Positions 47,511 to 58,450 of a stretch of 64,000 bases of DNA are shown one piece after another. Location of the stretch: assembly GCF_018446385.1 (NCBI RefSeq), contig NC_055988.1, positions 166,554,837 to 166,618,836 of the forward strand, in the 5' to 3' direction. This stretch comes from Zingiber officinale (Eukaryota; Streptophyta; Magnoliopsida; Zingiberales; Zingiberaceae). The position numbers and the translations under genes were made by a program. Within the stretch, counting starts at the first letter, position 1, and each line of letters opens with the position of its first letter. Below the pieces are notes generated by a model. The model was not told the origin of the DNA. It was given only the letters and a program-made list of their open reading frames with translations, and made no database searches.

Positions 47511-48830
47511 ATGGATCTCTATGGAGAAGATGTCACGATTCAACCCTTCTACGAGTCTCACGACAACTTCACATATTGGAAGGTAAGGATGATGTATTTT
47601 CTTAGGACTAATATGTTAAATTGGTTTTGTGTACAAGAAGGGTTTTCCTCTCCGATGGATGAGGAAGGAAAACCTATCAAGAAGAAGGAGTGGACGAAAG
47701 AGCAAATCCGACAATCCGAAATCAATGACGAGGTAACAAAAATTATTGAATTTGGTTTACCTAATAATGTTTTGTGCAAGATAGATAGGTACAACAATTC
47801 CAAGGAATTATGGAACAATTTGGCAAAATTCCATGAAGAGGAGCCTAGTGAGCCAAGTAGCTCACATCATGGAGGAAGCGAATTGGGAGTTGAGGGCTAC
47901 TCAACATCCAAGGAAGAAGTGGAGGAGAGCTCTTGTTCAAGATCGGAGCAAGAAGAGGCATCTACCTCCGGAAGGGATGAAGAAGAAAGCGCATCTACAT
48001 CCACAACCCTAGGTAACTCAAACACTGTTATTTCAAGCAAATTACACATAATGTGTTTTGAGTGTAGGAAGTTTGGGCACTACAAGAGTAAGTGTCCAAA
48101 GAGGGTTAGAAAGACTCCACCGGCACCAAAGGTCAAGGAAGTCGGAGTCCCGACATGCAAGAGCAAGAAGCACGTGGTGTGCTTCCAATGCAAGCAACGG
48201 GGACACTATAGGAGTCAATGTCCAAGGGGGAGGCAACCTCACAAGGACAAGAGGCCAAACACGTGTAAAGGGGGAGCTAAGGAAAACCCTAAGGTAACAT
48301 TTAAAGCTCATTCTTGCAATTCTAGTAGGATGCATGCTAGTAGTCTTATTGCCATTGTCAATAATGATAAGCATGTTAACACTAGAAATCGATACATGTG
48401 CTTAGGAGCCAAGCATGTTAGCCTAGATAAGAACAATTCTAGAAATGCTAACCCTAGAATTAACTCATCTAAGGCTAAGGAAAATCTAGATAGAAATCTC
48501 AAATCATCTAGACACATGCCTAGGAATACCTTAAAGAAAAATGATAAATCAAAACTTGAGGTATTAGAGAAAGAAAATCAAGTCTTGAGGTCAAGACTTG
48601 ACTCTCTAGAAAAGACTCTTAAGGATTTGACTCTAGGGTCTAAGGGTCAAAAACCCAAGTCCAAGGACAAGAAAGGTTTGGGTCACAAACCTAAGTCTCA
48701 ATTGGTCAAGCTCACTTATCATAATGTTTCATTCGACTATGGAACAAAACCTAGGGCTAGGAAGACCATTACCAAGGTCACAAGGGGAGTCACCCCTATA
48801 GTTGACCTTGATGAGACCCAAATGACCTAG
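47511..48830 (+). CDS. Copia-type gag of the TR-GAG element
   Basis: The frame begins at an ATG 46 bp past the primer-binding site; the open frame extends back into the LTR, but MDLYGEDVTIQPFYE looks like the true start. It gives 439 residues: an N-terminal capsid-like region (FTYWKVRMMYFLR, KELWNNLAKFHEE), an acidic Ser/Glu linker, two CCHC zinc knuckles (C182-x2-C-x4-H-x4-C and C224-x2-C-x4-H-x4-C), then a basic tail and a short coiled coil near 385-405. Gag forms the cytoplasmic particle that packages element RNA. The frame ends at TAG, but 41 further in-frame codons, including RYWVPRSIF as found in SIRE-type gags, follow before the next stop at 48952-48954. The stop may thus be a recent mutation or a readthrough site. 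Confidence 0.85.
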   Translation: MDLYGEDVTIQPFYESHDNFTYWKVRMMYFLRTNMLNWFCVQEGFSSPMDEEGKPIKKKEWTKEQIRQSEINDEVTKIIEFGLPNNVLCKIDRYNNSKELWNNLAKFHEEEPSEPSSSHHGGSELGVEGYSTSKEEVEESSCSRSEQEEASTSGRDEEESASTSTTLGNSNTVISSKLHIMCFECRKFGHYKSKCPKRVRKTPPAPKVKEVGVPTCKSKKHVVCFQCKQRGHYRSQCPRGRQPHKDKRPNTCKGGAKENPKVTFKAHSCNSSRMHASSLIAIVNNDKHVNTRNRYMCLGAKHVSLDKNNSRNANPRINSSKAKENLDRNLKSSRHMPRNTLKKNDKSKLEVLEKENQVLRSRLDSLEKTLKDLTLGSKGQKPKSKDKKGLGHKPKSQLVKLTYHNVSFDYGTKPRARKTITKVTRGVTPIVDLDETQMT

Positions 48831-48954
48831 GCTTTAAAGCCTAAGAGGGTCATTAGGAGGGTTGCTAGGGAAGTTATCCCTAGTGAATATTTAGTGAACC
48901 CAATGAGCTCTAATAGGTATTGGGTTCCTAGGAGCATCTTCTCTACCCCATAGA

Positions 48955-50850
48955 TGGGTTAGAGAGTGTCAACTCCGATTAGAAGGGTAGTTAACCCAAC
49001 TTTGAGGAAATTGACACTCAAGGAGCATTTTCAAGGTTTTGAGAACTTTTGAAAATGAAATGGAATTATCATGTACTCCTTTGAAGAGTTAAATGTGCCT
49101 AAAGATTGGAAATTTCATTTTTAATCTCAATTGGCACAATTTGGGAAAATCTAGAGAACTCTCGGAAAAAAAAAATTGAAACATGCCAAGTTTTGAGGAT
49201 AAATTTGATCTTTAAGTGGCATGAATTAATCTAGAGTTCAAGAAGTGTCAAAATTAGGATTTTGGCATTTTGGGGCAATCTAGGATTAAATTTGAAGTTA
49301 GCCAAGTGGTTAAGGATACTTAGATACGTAATCTAGGTATATTTATTTATGCTAAATCTTGCCATGATTGTTTGCCCTCACATGTCATGACATCATGTTT
49401 AGTTTTATTATCATTTGAAATGTCATGATAATGCTTAGGCTAGTTTTTATGTCATGTTTATTTAAGTTTCAAACTTTATGCCATGACATCATGACTTTGG
49501 CACATGTTTTCATTTATGATACCATTTTATGCCATGTCATCATCTCTTGCATTAATAATCAATTGAATTGATTTAAGGATGAAAAACATATTTTGATATT
49601 GAGATCAAATTTGTGTTTAGAAAATGCATGAGACCTTAGTCTAAGATACCTAAACTCATATCTCACATTAAAATTGCCATGGATGTGTTTGATACACTTT
49701 AGATGTGTGTGAGATATTAGGATCATGAATTAGGATCAAGGTGCATAGTTCTTGTACCTAGATGAGCCTAATTCAAGAAATGGAGGATCATAGGGAAAGC
49801 TTGTGTACAAGTCATGTACATTTAGCCCTAAGATTATGGTCCTAAATTAAAAGGTTTAAAATCATTTTGAAATTGATTTGGAAAATCTTGATGAAGCCAT
49901 CTTAGTGATTGCATTCATCATTGAACATTGTGATACAAAGTTGAGTTAAACTTGAACTATTTCAAAGTTTTTGAACTTTGTATCAAGATTGAAAAATGGA
50001 AGTTATTTTCATAGAAAACTATTTTTCCATGATAGTATATGTTATGAGGAATGTATCCTCAAAATTTCACAATTTTTCGAATTTTCTGAAATTTTCTAGG
50101 AGTTTCTGAATTTCGGGAAGGAAATTTCAGAAATCTCCTGTCAGAGTCTGGATCGGTCTGGGGACCGATCCAGGGAAGTCCTGATCGGTCTGCGGACCGA
50201 TCCAGTGAAGCATGGATCGGTCTGCAGACCGATCCAGTAAGATCCAGAGAGCTTGGTGCGATCTGGTGAAGGCCTGATCGGTCTGGTGACCGATCAGTGA
50301 CAATCCAGTGCGATCAATGAAGCATGGATCGGTCTAGGGACCGATCCAGGGGGATTTTGATCGGTCTTAGGACCGATCAGTGCGTGCCAGTTTCTGATTT
50401 TCAGCAAGTGTTTGAAATTTCAGTTTTTGGGAGTTGAGTTTCGGATTTCTAAAGGTTTGAAACTCTCCAAGACATTGTTGGTGCAATGGTCAAGGGGGAG
50501 TTGACCTTTAGGGGGAGTTTTTACCTAATGGTCAAGGGGAGTTGACTCTTAGGGGGAGTTTTTACTCCTTAAGACTTTTGAGGACTAGTGACATAGGATT
50601 GTCACTAAGTTGATTGTTGAGTTTAGTATCAAGGGGGAAATTAAGAGTTTCAATGAAAGGTATGGGACTTTCATTAGGAGGAAACTCTTGACCTTCATTC
50701 TCTCTTTTTGATGTGTGTCAAAAAGGGGGAGAGTGTTGGAGAATGGGAGAATGTTCTAGATAATGTTCAAGGAAGAACATTGAAGAACATTGGGAAACCT
50801 AAGTTAGGTTATCGGATTAACCTAACTTGATTATGGTTTTGTCAAACATC
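48955..50850 (+). other. Non-coding interior of the TR-GAG element
   Basis: No pol domain in any frame. Contains the palindrome array at 50138-50390 and, from 50490 to 50600, several purine-rich GGGGGAGTT phrases resembling spare polypurine tracts. It is presumably packaging or filler sequence retained from an autonomous ancestor. Confidence 0.75.
50138..50390. repeat. Array of GGATCGGTCT...GACCGATCC palindromes
   Basis: About six copies of an inverted pair, GATCGGTCT and GACCGATC, separated by 3-5 bp, spaced about 40-60 bp apart. A related array lies in the 3' LTR at 51678-51966. Confidence 0.9.
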
Positions 50851-50864
50851 AAAAAGGGGGAGAT
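50851..50864 (+). promoter_or_regulatory. Polypurine tract of the TR-GAG element
   Basis: AAAAAGGGGGAGAT directly precedes the 3' LTR start TGTTGGTGC, as expected for the plus-strand primer. Confidence 0.9.
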
Positions 50865-52574
50865 TGTTGGTGCAACCTTAGGTCAAGGTTGACCTGGTTG
50901 ACCTGGTTGACCTGACTCGAGTTGTATTTTGATGTTTGACTTAGGAACATTGTTGGTGCAACCTTAGGTCAAGGTTGACCTAGTTGAGTTGTATTTTGAT
51001 GTTTGACACTCGTGGAAGAGTTGTATTCTTGATATGGGACAAATGTTTGGGAGATTATTGGTGCAACGTAGGTCAAGGTTGACCTGGTTGACCTGATTCG
51101 GGAAAGAGTCCAAGTATGGAGACTTGGCACGGAGAAGTACAAGCAGGGAGCTTGTCACGAGGGAAAGTCCTAACTGGGATGTTAGGCAGGTGGAAAGTCC
51201 TGGTGAGTGAAGCCAGGCAGTGGGAAAGTCCTAACTGGGATGTTAGGCAGTGTGGAAAGTCCTGGTGAGTGAAGCCAGACAGTGGGAAAGTCCTAACTGG
51301 GATGTTAGGCAGTTGGAAAGTCCTGTTGAGTGAAGCCAGGCAGTAAGAAAGTCCTAACTGGGATGTTAGGCAGTGTGAAAGTCCTGGTGAGTGAAGCCAG
51401 GCAGTGAGAAAGTCCTAACTTGGATGTTAGGCAGTGTGGAAGTCCGGGTGAGTGAAGCCAGGCAAGGGAAAATCCAGATGGATCAGGGATGATCGGACAT
51501 CTGGTGTTGAGGAAAGTCTAAGTAGGTCAAAGGGATTGACCGGACACTTGGTGGATTCTAGCAGGTCGAGGGAGTGACCGGATGCTAGGAATGAAGTACC
51601 AACAGTCGAGGTTGACCGAATGTTGGTTTGGAAGGCTTGGGACTTGGTTTGGGCAAAACCAAGTCACTAGTTATCTGATCGATCCGGTGACCGATCGGTA
51701 ATCGATCAGTGCTGCCGATAGATTCGATCGATCTGCGGACCGATCGGAAGGCTGTAGCAGTCGGGAAGTAGTTTCTAGACCCTAGGTCTGATCGGTCGTG
51801 GCGACCGATCAGGAGACGATGTCGCGGAAGGAAGAGCTTCAAAGCCAAGAGTTGGGATCGGTCGTGGACCGATCGGCCTCGATCGGTCCACCGATCGATT
51901 GAGGGTCTCAATCGATTCGCTGTGGGTCGATCCACACAGAGCTGATCGGTCCACAAACCGATCAGGGTTCTAGCCGGGCGCAACGGCTAGTTTCTTCGCT
52001 GTTTCTTCTTCGCAGGTATAAAGGAGACGAGGGCATCTTCTGTGTTGTTGCTTCTTCCTCTTCTCTTCTGCTACAGAGCTGCTGTTCTGGTGCTTGAGCT
52101 TTGTTGAGCTCTTCTTCGCAAGCTTCGCGTGAGCTTCTTCCTTCGGCTGGGACTCTGACTGAGCTGCTGCTGTGGTTGGCGTCTGAGAAGCTGTTGCTTC
52201 TTCAACAGTCGACAAGAAGGCAAGGGTTGTTTACATTTGCTGTGTATTTACTTCTTGCTTCTCTTGTATTTGTACTCCTTATCTTGCTGTTGCAAGAAGT
52301 AGTTGTGGCGAGGTTTCTCCACCCATAAGGAGCTCATATTTAGCCGGTTCTCCGGGGACTCATCCACCGACGGATTGGTAGGCTTCGTCCACCTTACAGA
52401 CACGCCGAGGAGTAGGAGTTCATCTCCGAACCTCGTTACATCGGTTTGTTTTTCTTCTCCTTAGTTTCTTCCTTGTATTTCCGCTGCGACTAACCCTAAC
52501 TGTAGGAAGAACGCGAGAATTTGGGGCGGCTATTCACACCCCCCCTCTCTAGCCGAGTACGAACGATCCCTACA
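50865..52574 (+). repeat. 3' LTR of the TR-GAG element
   Basis: Contains the same 57-bp tandem repeats (51160-51450) as the 5' copy, a GATCGGTC palindrome array at 51678-51966 and a TATA box (AGGTATAAAGG, about 52014-52024) that the 5' copy lacks. Ends CCCTACA before the CTTTA target duplication. Confidence 0.9.
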
Positions 52575-52579
52575 CTTTA

Positions 52580-53119
52580 GATTTTGTTAATTTTGAGATT
52601 TGTGTGAACTACATAAAGGAAAAGCAAACCAACAAATTAAAAAGGAGTGCTAAGGAGTATTAAAATATTAGAGATCATACATTCAGATATGTGTTGTCTA
52701 AACATGAATTTGCATGATTCGAAATACTTTATCTCTTTTAAGCATTAAGTGCATTTAAAATATTTAAGGTTGAGATAGAACAAATAGTGTGAAAAACAAA
52801 TTAAAATCGTGAGAACGGATAGAGGTAGATAATACGTACTATGGTAGATACATGAAGAGTGGAGAAACACTTGATCCATTTGCAAAGTTTATTTAAGAAA
52901 ATTGCATTGTTGCCAAATACACCTTGCCTGGTTCACTAGATCACTAGAATCGCGTGGCTGAGAAAAGAAATCAAACTTTAATTGACATGGTTAGGAGTAT
53001 GCGCAGCAACTCTTAACGTCATAAATCCTTGTGGACTGAAGCTTTTAAAACGACCATGTATATATTAAATCGAGTTCCAACTAAGGTTGTTTCAAAGAAT
53101 CCAATTGACTTGTGGAAAG
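52580..53119 (+). pseudogene. Copia integrase remnant
   Basis: Continues the host copia element past the TR-GAG insertion: the FEICVNYIKEKQ phrase of the GAG-pre-integrase zinc region, then decayed integrase core phrases (IRTD-like near 52815, RRNRTL-like degraded near 52960) and a run matching the usual alternation before PFELW at 53095. Several stops and shifts. It is interrupted by the hAT MITE at 53120. Confidence 0.7.
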
Positions 53120-53368
53120 TAGGATGACAATAGGTCAGGTTCCGATTGGATTTCATATCCTCTGTCCCTATATCCATCAATGTCGAGTATCCATCTCCAT
53201 ACCCATTAAAGGATCGGATATTTTCTATACTTATAATTTTTCTTCTTTCCATCCAATTATCATCATTCAACAAAAACTATATATATATATATATAGTCCC
53301 TTCATACCTTCTTCCATTCCGGTCGGATATCAGATTCCCCATCAGATTCAAAAAAATTATCATCCCTA
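53120..53368. mobile_element. hAT-type MITE, TSD GTGGAAAG
   Basis: An 8-bp direct repeat GTGGAAAG flanks it (53112-53119 and 53369-53376). Ends TAGGATGACAAT and ATTATCATCCCTA are inverted repeats. Length 249 bp, with an (AT)n run near 53280-53295. The 8-bp duplication identifies the hAT superfamily. Confidence 0.85.
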
Positions 53369-53376
53369 GTGGAAAG

Positions 53377-55292
53377 GTTAGAAATCGAGTTTGCAACATA
53401 TACACATTTGGTAATCATTGTCTGAAGTAAGACTTTATAACCCACAAAAAAAAGAAACTAAACCTAAAGACTAAAAGTCGATACTTCATTAGATATGCCA
53501 AAAAGTCAAAATGAGATATATTTTACTCTCAATCTCACAACACTAGAATTGTCAAATCAAGAAATACAAAATTTTTTTAGAATGACTTGACTAGTGATAG
53601 TGATCATGGTTGAGACATAACTTCTAAGAAAGATCACATTAATGATCAGTCACTTTGTTTAAGTTATGGATGGGTTGTCATTCAGTCCCTTCAAGCACAA
53701 ACAAGTGTTAAATAACCAATAGAGGAGATTCTATAAAATATTGATGAAAATCTAGTCGATAAAATTGATAATGAGGAACAACAAGAAATTGTTGAACCGA
53801 TTGATCAATAAGTTCCACAAGAGTATAACTTAAGAAGATTTAATAGAATAAGAAAATCAATAATACCTAGTGACTATGTTGTATATATGCAAGAATTAAA
53901 TTTTAATGTTGAAGTCAAAAATTATCTTGAAACATTTTCACAAGTCATGGCCTATGAGTTGTAGTGAATCAAAATTTTGGTATAATGTTAGGAAAGAAGA
54001 ATTAAATTCTACGGCGTCAAATGGAGTATAGATTCTTGTTGAGTTGCCTGATGGTGCAAAAATCATAGGATGTAAATGAATATTCAAAACAAAGAACTTA
54101 TTAAGCAAATTGAGGAATATAAAGCAAGATTCATGGCTAAAGGATTCAGGGAAGGAATCAACTACAAAGAGATGTTTTCTCCTATCTCTAAGAAGGATTC
54201 TTTTCACATTATTATGACATTGGTTACACATTTTAACTTAAGGTTGCAACAAATAAATGTGAAAACATCGTTTCTTAATGGAGATATAGAGGAAGAGGTT
54301 TATACAAAACAACCAGAAAGATTTTCCTATAGTAATGGTGAGCACTTAGTATGCAAGCTTAAGAAATCTATATATGGATCTCTTCATTTGGTTTCTTGGA
54401 GAATGTCATGGATCAATGTATATACCAGAAGGTCAGTGGGAGCAAGATTTGTTTCTTTATTCTCTATGTGGATAATATTTTACTTGCAACCAATTATAAA
54501 GGTTTACTATATGTAGTAAAACAATTCCCCTTTAAAAACTTTGATATGAAATATATGAGCGGTGCATCTTTTGCCATTGACATTAAAATACATAGACATA
54601 GATTTCAAGAAATCTTATGTCTGTCTCAAGAAACTTATATCAACAAAGTTTTAGAAAGATTTTAGATGAAAAATTCTTCACCAAGTATAGCTCATATTGT
54701 GAAAGATGACAAATTCAATATGGATCAATGTCTGAAAAATGAGTTTGAAAGGAAACAAATGAAAAACATTCCTTATGCTTCTACTGTCAAAAGCTTGATG
54801 TATACTCAGGTCTGCACTAGATCTGACATTGCATTTGCTATTGGTATATTGGACAGATATCAGAGTAAACCAATCTCCACAATCCATTTCGGGCTTAGAA
54901 TTGTGGATTCTATTTTATAGGTCATTGAGGGTATGTTATGACAATTCAGCTGTTGTCTTTATGGCTAAGAACAATAAAAATGGAAGTCAAACTAAGCATA
55001 TTTAAATTAAGTATCTAGCCATAAAAGAACGTGTTTGAGATAAGACAATGGTTAATGAATACATTAGCACTGAATTGACGATTGCAATTTAGGGATCATG
55101 TAAAGAGAATGAGACTTGGTTTTTATGTAATTTTTGTTGATAAAACAATTTGGTTATCAATGAAACATAGTTATGATATTTTCTTATATTTATGTATACA
55201 TTCGGTAATTTGAGAAATACCATTAAAGTTGGACCTTGAATAAACATATGGTTTATTTATTTAGATACATCGATTGAGAAGCATGATGCATT
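53377..55292 (+). pseudogene. Copia integrase end, reverse transcriptase and RNase H remnant
   Basis: Reverse-transcriptase phrases KARFMAKGFREGINY and LRLQQINVKTSFLNGD lie at 54110-54290. The catalytic YVDD box is YVDN (near 54467), followed after a frameshift by YASTVKSLMYTQVCTRSDIAFAIG and, near 54960-55040, an RNase H tail ending KYLAIKERV. One shift near 54390 and many stops make it non-functional. The copia 3' non-coding part follows from about 55060 and is split by the solo LTR at 55293. Confidence 0.85.
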
Positions 55293-57952
55293 TGTTGGTT
55301 GCTACTCGGAAAACCTAGAGGTTCCACTGTACAAAAATTTTGTACAAAGGTCTGAACCTTTTCCTAGCTACCATGTGTTCTTTTAAATTAAATTTTGGAT
55401 CGCCTGCCGAACTTAACACGTTTGATCCAAAACTTAATCTATTTGTTCTTTTAGGTTTTGACTTAGATCTCCTGCGGAACTTAACACGTTCGACCCAAGT
55501 CACCTTAAGTTATTAATTCCATTAAATATTAATTTCCATAATTGGTTCCCAGTACTGACGTGGCGAGGCACATGACCTTCTTGGATATGAGAGCAACCAC
55601 CACCGACTAGACAAAACCTTTTATGGAAAGCTAATATTTAATTTTCTAAAATAACTTTAGGTTAACCGAAAAGAACAATCAAATCACAAGGAAAAGAAAA
55701 ACAAAAGAACACTATATCGAAAACAAATTCGAAACTCTAGAATTGTATGCCTCTTGTATTTAGTATTATTTCCAAAAATAACTAGTATGATGCGGAAAGA
55801 AAAAATACTAGTTATACCTTTTAAAAAAAACCTCTTGATCTTCTACCGTATTCCTCTTCTAACCTCGGACGTTGTGTGGGCAACGATCTTCCGAGATGAG
55901 AAACCACCAAAGCACCTTCTCCTTTCTTCAAATTTTGGCCAAGCACAAAGCTTCCAAAAGATGAAGATCTTTTCCACCAACCAAGCTCCAAGGGATGTAG
56001 GCTTTCTCTCCTTCTTCCTCAAGCTAGATCCGGCCACCAATTAAAACTCCATAAGCATGAAGAGGTTCGGCCACAAAGAGAAGAAGAAGAGAAGAAGGAA
56101 GGGCCGGCCACACCACCAAGGAAAAGAGGAAGAAAAATAGAATAGAGTCGTTCACCTTGAAGCCTCCTCTACCCCTCTTTTATAATCCTTGGTCTTGGCA
56201 AATAAGGAAAATTTAATAAAAATTTCCTTCATTGAAAAGAAAAATTATTTAATTAAAAATAATTTTCTTTTTCAAATACAATGGCCGGCCACCTCAAGCC
56301 CCAAATCAAGGAAAGTTTTAATTAAAACAAGAATTAAAACTTCCTAATTTGTTTCCGGAAATTTATAAAAATTTCTCCAATAATTTAATCCCTTCATGAT
56401 TGGTTTATAAAAAATAAATTTAATAAATTAAAATCTTTCTTTTAAACATGTGGATAAAAAGAAAGTTATCTCTAAAAATTAAAATATCTTTTAATCTACA
56501 AATAAGGAAAGATATCAAGTCTTTTCTTAATCTTTTGTAGAAACTAATAAAAGAGAATTATTAATTTTTAAACTTTCTTTTAAATCAACATGGTTAAAAA
56601 GGAAAGTTTTCTTAAAATTTAAAATCCTCCTTTAATCAACAACTAAGGAAAGATTTCAAATTTTAAATTCTCTTTTAAACATGTAGATGATTTATAAATA
56701 ATGAAAGTTTTTACCAAAAATTAAAACCATCCTTTTAAACTACAAATAAGGAAAGAGATTAATCGTTCTCTTAATTTTTTGTAGAAAGCTATAAAAGGAA
56801 AATTTTAATTTTTAAACTCTCTTTTAAAATCATGATATCCACATAAGAAATAATTTTAAGAAAAATCCTTTTTAATATTCTAGTGGCCGGCCACCTAAGC
56901 TTGGTACCCAAGCTTTGGCCGGCCACCTACATGGCTCATCCACTTGGTCTTGGCCGGCCCTAGCTTGGGTTCAAAGCTAGCTTGGCCGGCCCCATTGGAT
57001 GGGTAAGAAGGTGGGTATGCGGTGGGTATAAATCTCTATATACTAGAGGCTACGATAGGGACCGAGAGGAGGAATTGGTTTTGGTCTCCCGATAAAATTA
57101 AGCATCCCGTGCTCGCCCCGAACACACAACTTAATTTTATCAATAATAATTCATTCCACTAGAGAACTATTATTGATCTACCGCACCAATCCCAAATTAC
57201 ATTTTGGGCTCCTTCTTATTATGAGTGTGTTAGTCTCCCTGTGTTTAAGATAACAAATGTCCACTAATTAAGTAAGTTACTGACAACTCACTTAATTAAT
57301 ATCTAGCTCCAAGAGTAGTACCACTCAACTTCATTATCATGTCGGACTAAGTCCACCTGCAGGGTTTAACATGACAATTCTTATGAGCTCCTCTTGGGGA
57401 CATTCTCAACCTAGATTACTAGGACACAGTTTCCTTCTATAATCAACAACACACACTATAAGTGATATCATTTCCCAACTTATCGGGCTTATTGATTTAT
57501 CGAACTAAATCTCACCCATTGATAAATTAAAGAAATAAATATCAAATATATGTGCTTGTTATTATATTAGGATTAAGAGCACACACTTCCATAATAACTG
57601 AGGTCTTTGTTCCTTCATAAAGTCAATATAAAAGGAACGACCTCAAATAGTCCTACTCAATACACTCTAAGTGTACTAGTGTAATTATATAGTTAAGATA
57701 AACTAATACCTAATTACACTACGACCTTCTAATGGTTTGTTCCTTTCCATCTTGGTCGTGAGCTACTGTTTATAATTTATAAGGTACTGATAACATGATC
57801 TTCTGTGTGTGACACCACACACCATGTTATCTACAATATAAATTAATTGAACAACTACATTTATCACAAATGTAGACATTTGACCAATGTGATTCTTATT
57901 TCTAGATAAATATTTTATACCAAAAGCTAGGCTTTTAGTATACATTCTAACA
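55293..57952 (+). mobile_element. Solo LTR, 2.66 kb (copy 2 of the 15403-17973 family)
   Basis: Same start (TGTTGGTTGCTACTCGG) and end (CATTCTAACA) as copy 1 and alignable throughout, with small indels. Flanks GCATT and ACATT are a target duplication with one mismatch. GGCCGGCC palindromes occur at about 56101, 56282, 56883, 56914, 56951 and 56981, the last four clustered before GGTATAAATC near 57022. It splits the 3' non-coding region of the copia element. Confidence 0.85.
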
Positions 57953-58120
57953 ACATTGTGATACATGAAAGATAATACTCATGTTTAAAGAACATATCGC
58001 CATGATTCATGTATCTTGTCCACTCATTTAGTGAATGATGAGATATATACATGTAAGTGGAAGAATATTGAAAAGATTTTATTTTGATTACAAATCTTAC
58101 CTTATTAAGTGACACACATT

Positions 58121-58450
58121 TGTTAAGATTTTATTTATACATAATCTTTTGTCTTAATTAAGTGGTTATATATTGTAAGATTTAAATGTGAATAATTAAT
58201 CAAAATCTTGTCTTAATATGCATATCATATCTTTTAATATGGTATAATTATCTTGTCATGATTTACCACAATCTTAAGGATTAATTCAATAGTGGTAACG
58301 AATTTCTATAAATGCAGCCTTTTAAGAATAATAACACAAGTGGAGTTTAAGGTGTTCTTCAAAATATTAATGGCTAAAGTAACAATCAATTCTTTTTCCG
58401 CATTTAGTTATTATGTTTATTTAGTACAAAGTATGATTTAAATTCTTACA
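58121..58450 (+). repeat. 3' LTR of the old copia element
   Basis: Begins TGTTAAGATTTTA and ends TTCTTACA. Matches the 5' LTR at 40015-40366 with many differences. This copy keeps the proper TG...CA ends. Confidence 0.75.

Larger units (their letters stand above)
45755..52574 (+). mobile_element. Non-autonomous gag-only LTR element (TR-GAG), TSD CTTTA
   Basis: CTTTA occurs at 45750-45754 and 52575-52579. The 5' LTR (45755-47450) and 3' LTR (50865-52574) start TGTTGGTGCAACC; the 3' one ends CCCTACA. The primer-binding site and polypurine tract are in place. The 3.4 kb interior holds one copia-type gag frame and about 1.9 kb with no protease, integrase or reverse transcriptase. This is the TR-GAG class, which must be mobilised by enzymes of another element. 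LTR identity outside one replaced block looks very high by eye, so insertion is recent. It broke the copia integrase region, whose reading continues at 52580. Confidence 0.88.
40015..58450 (+). mobile_element. Old Ty1-copia element carrying five nested insertions
   Basis: The outer LTRs at 40015-40366 and 58121-58450 match along most of their length (shared TTAAGGATT, GTTCTTCAAAATAT and ATGATTTAAATTCTTA phrases). Between them, gag, protease, integrase, reverse transcriptase and RNase H pieces occur in copia order. Removing the insertions at 41793-42486, 43388-45693, 45755-52574, 53120-53368 and 55293-57952 leaves about 5.7 kb, a normal copia size. Many stop codons and diverged LTRs show it is old. 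The first base pair of the 5' LTR is altered (TA for TG), and the outer target duplication is not convincing (ATATT against AACTT). Confidence 0.8.
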
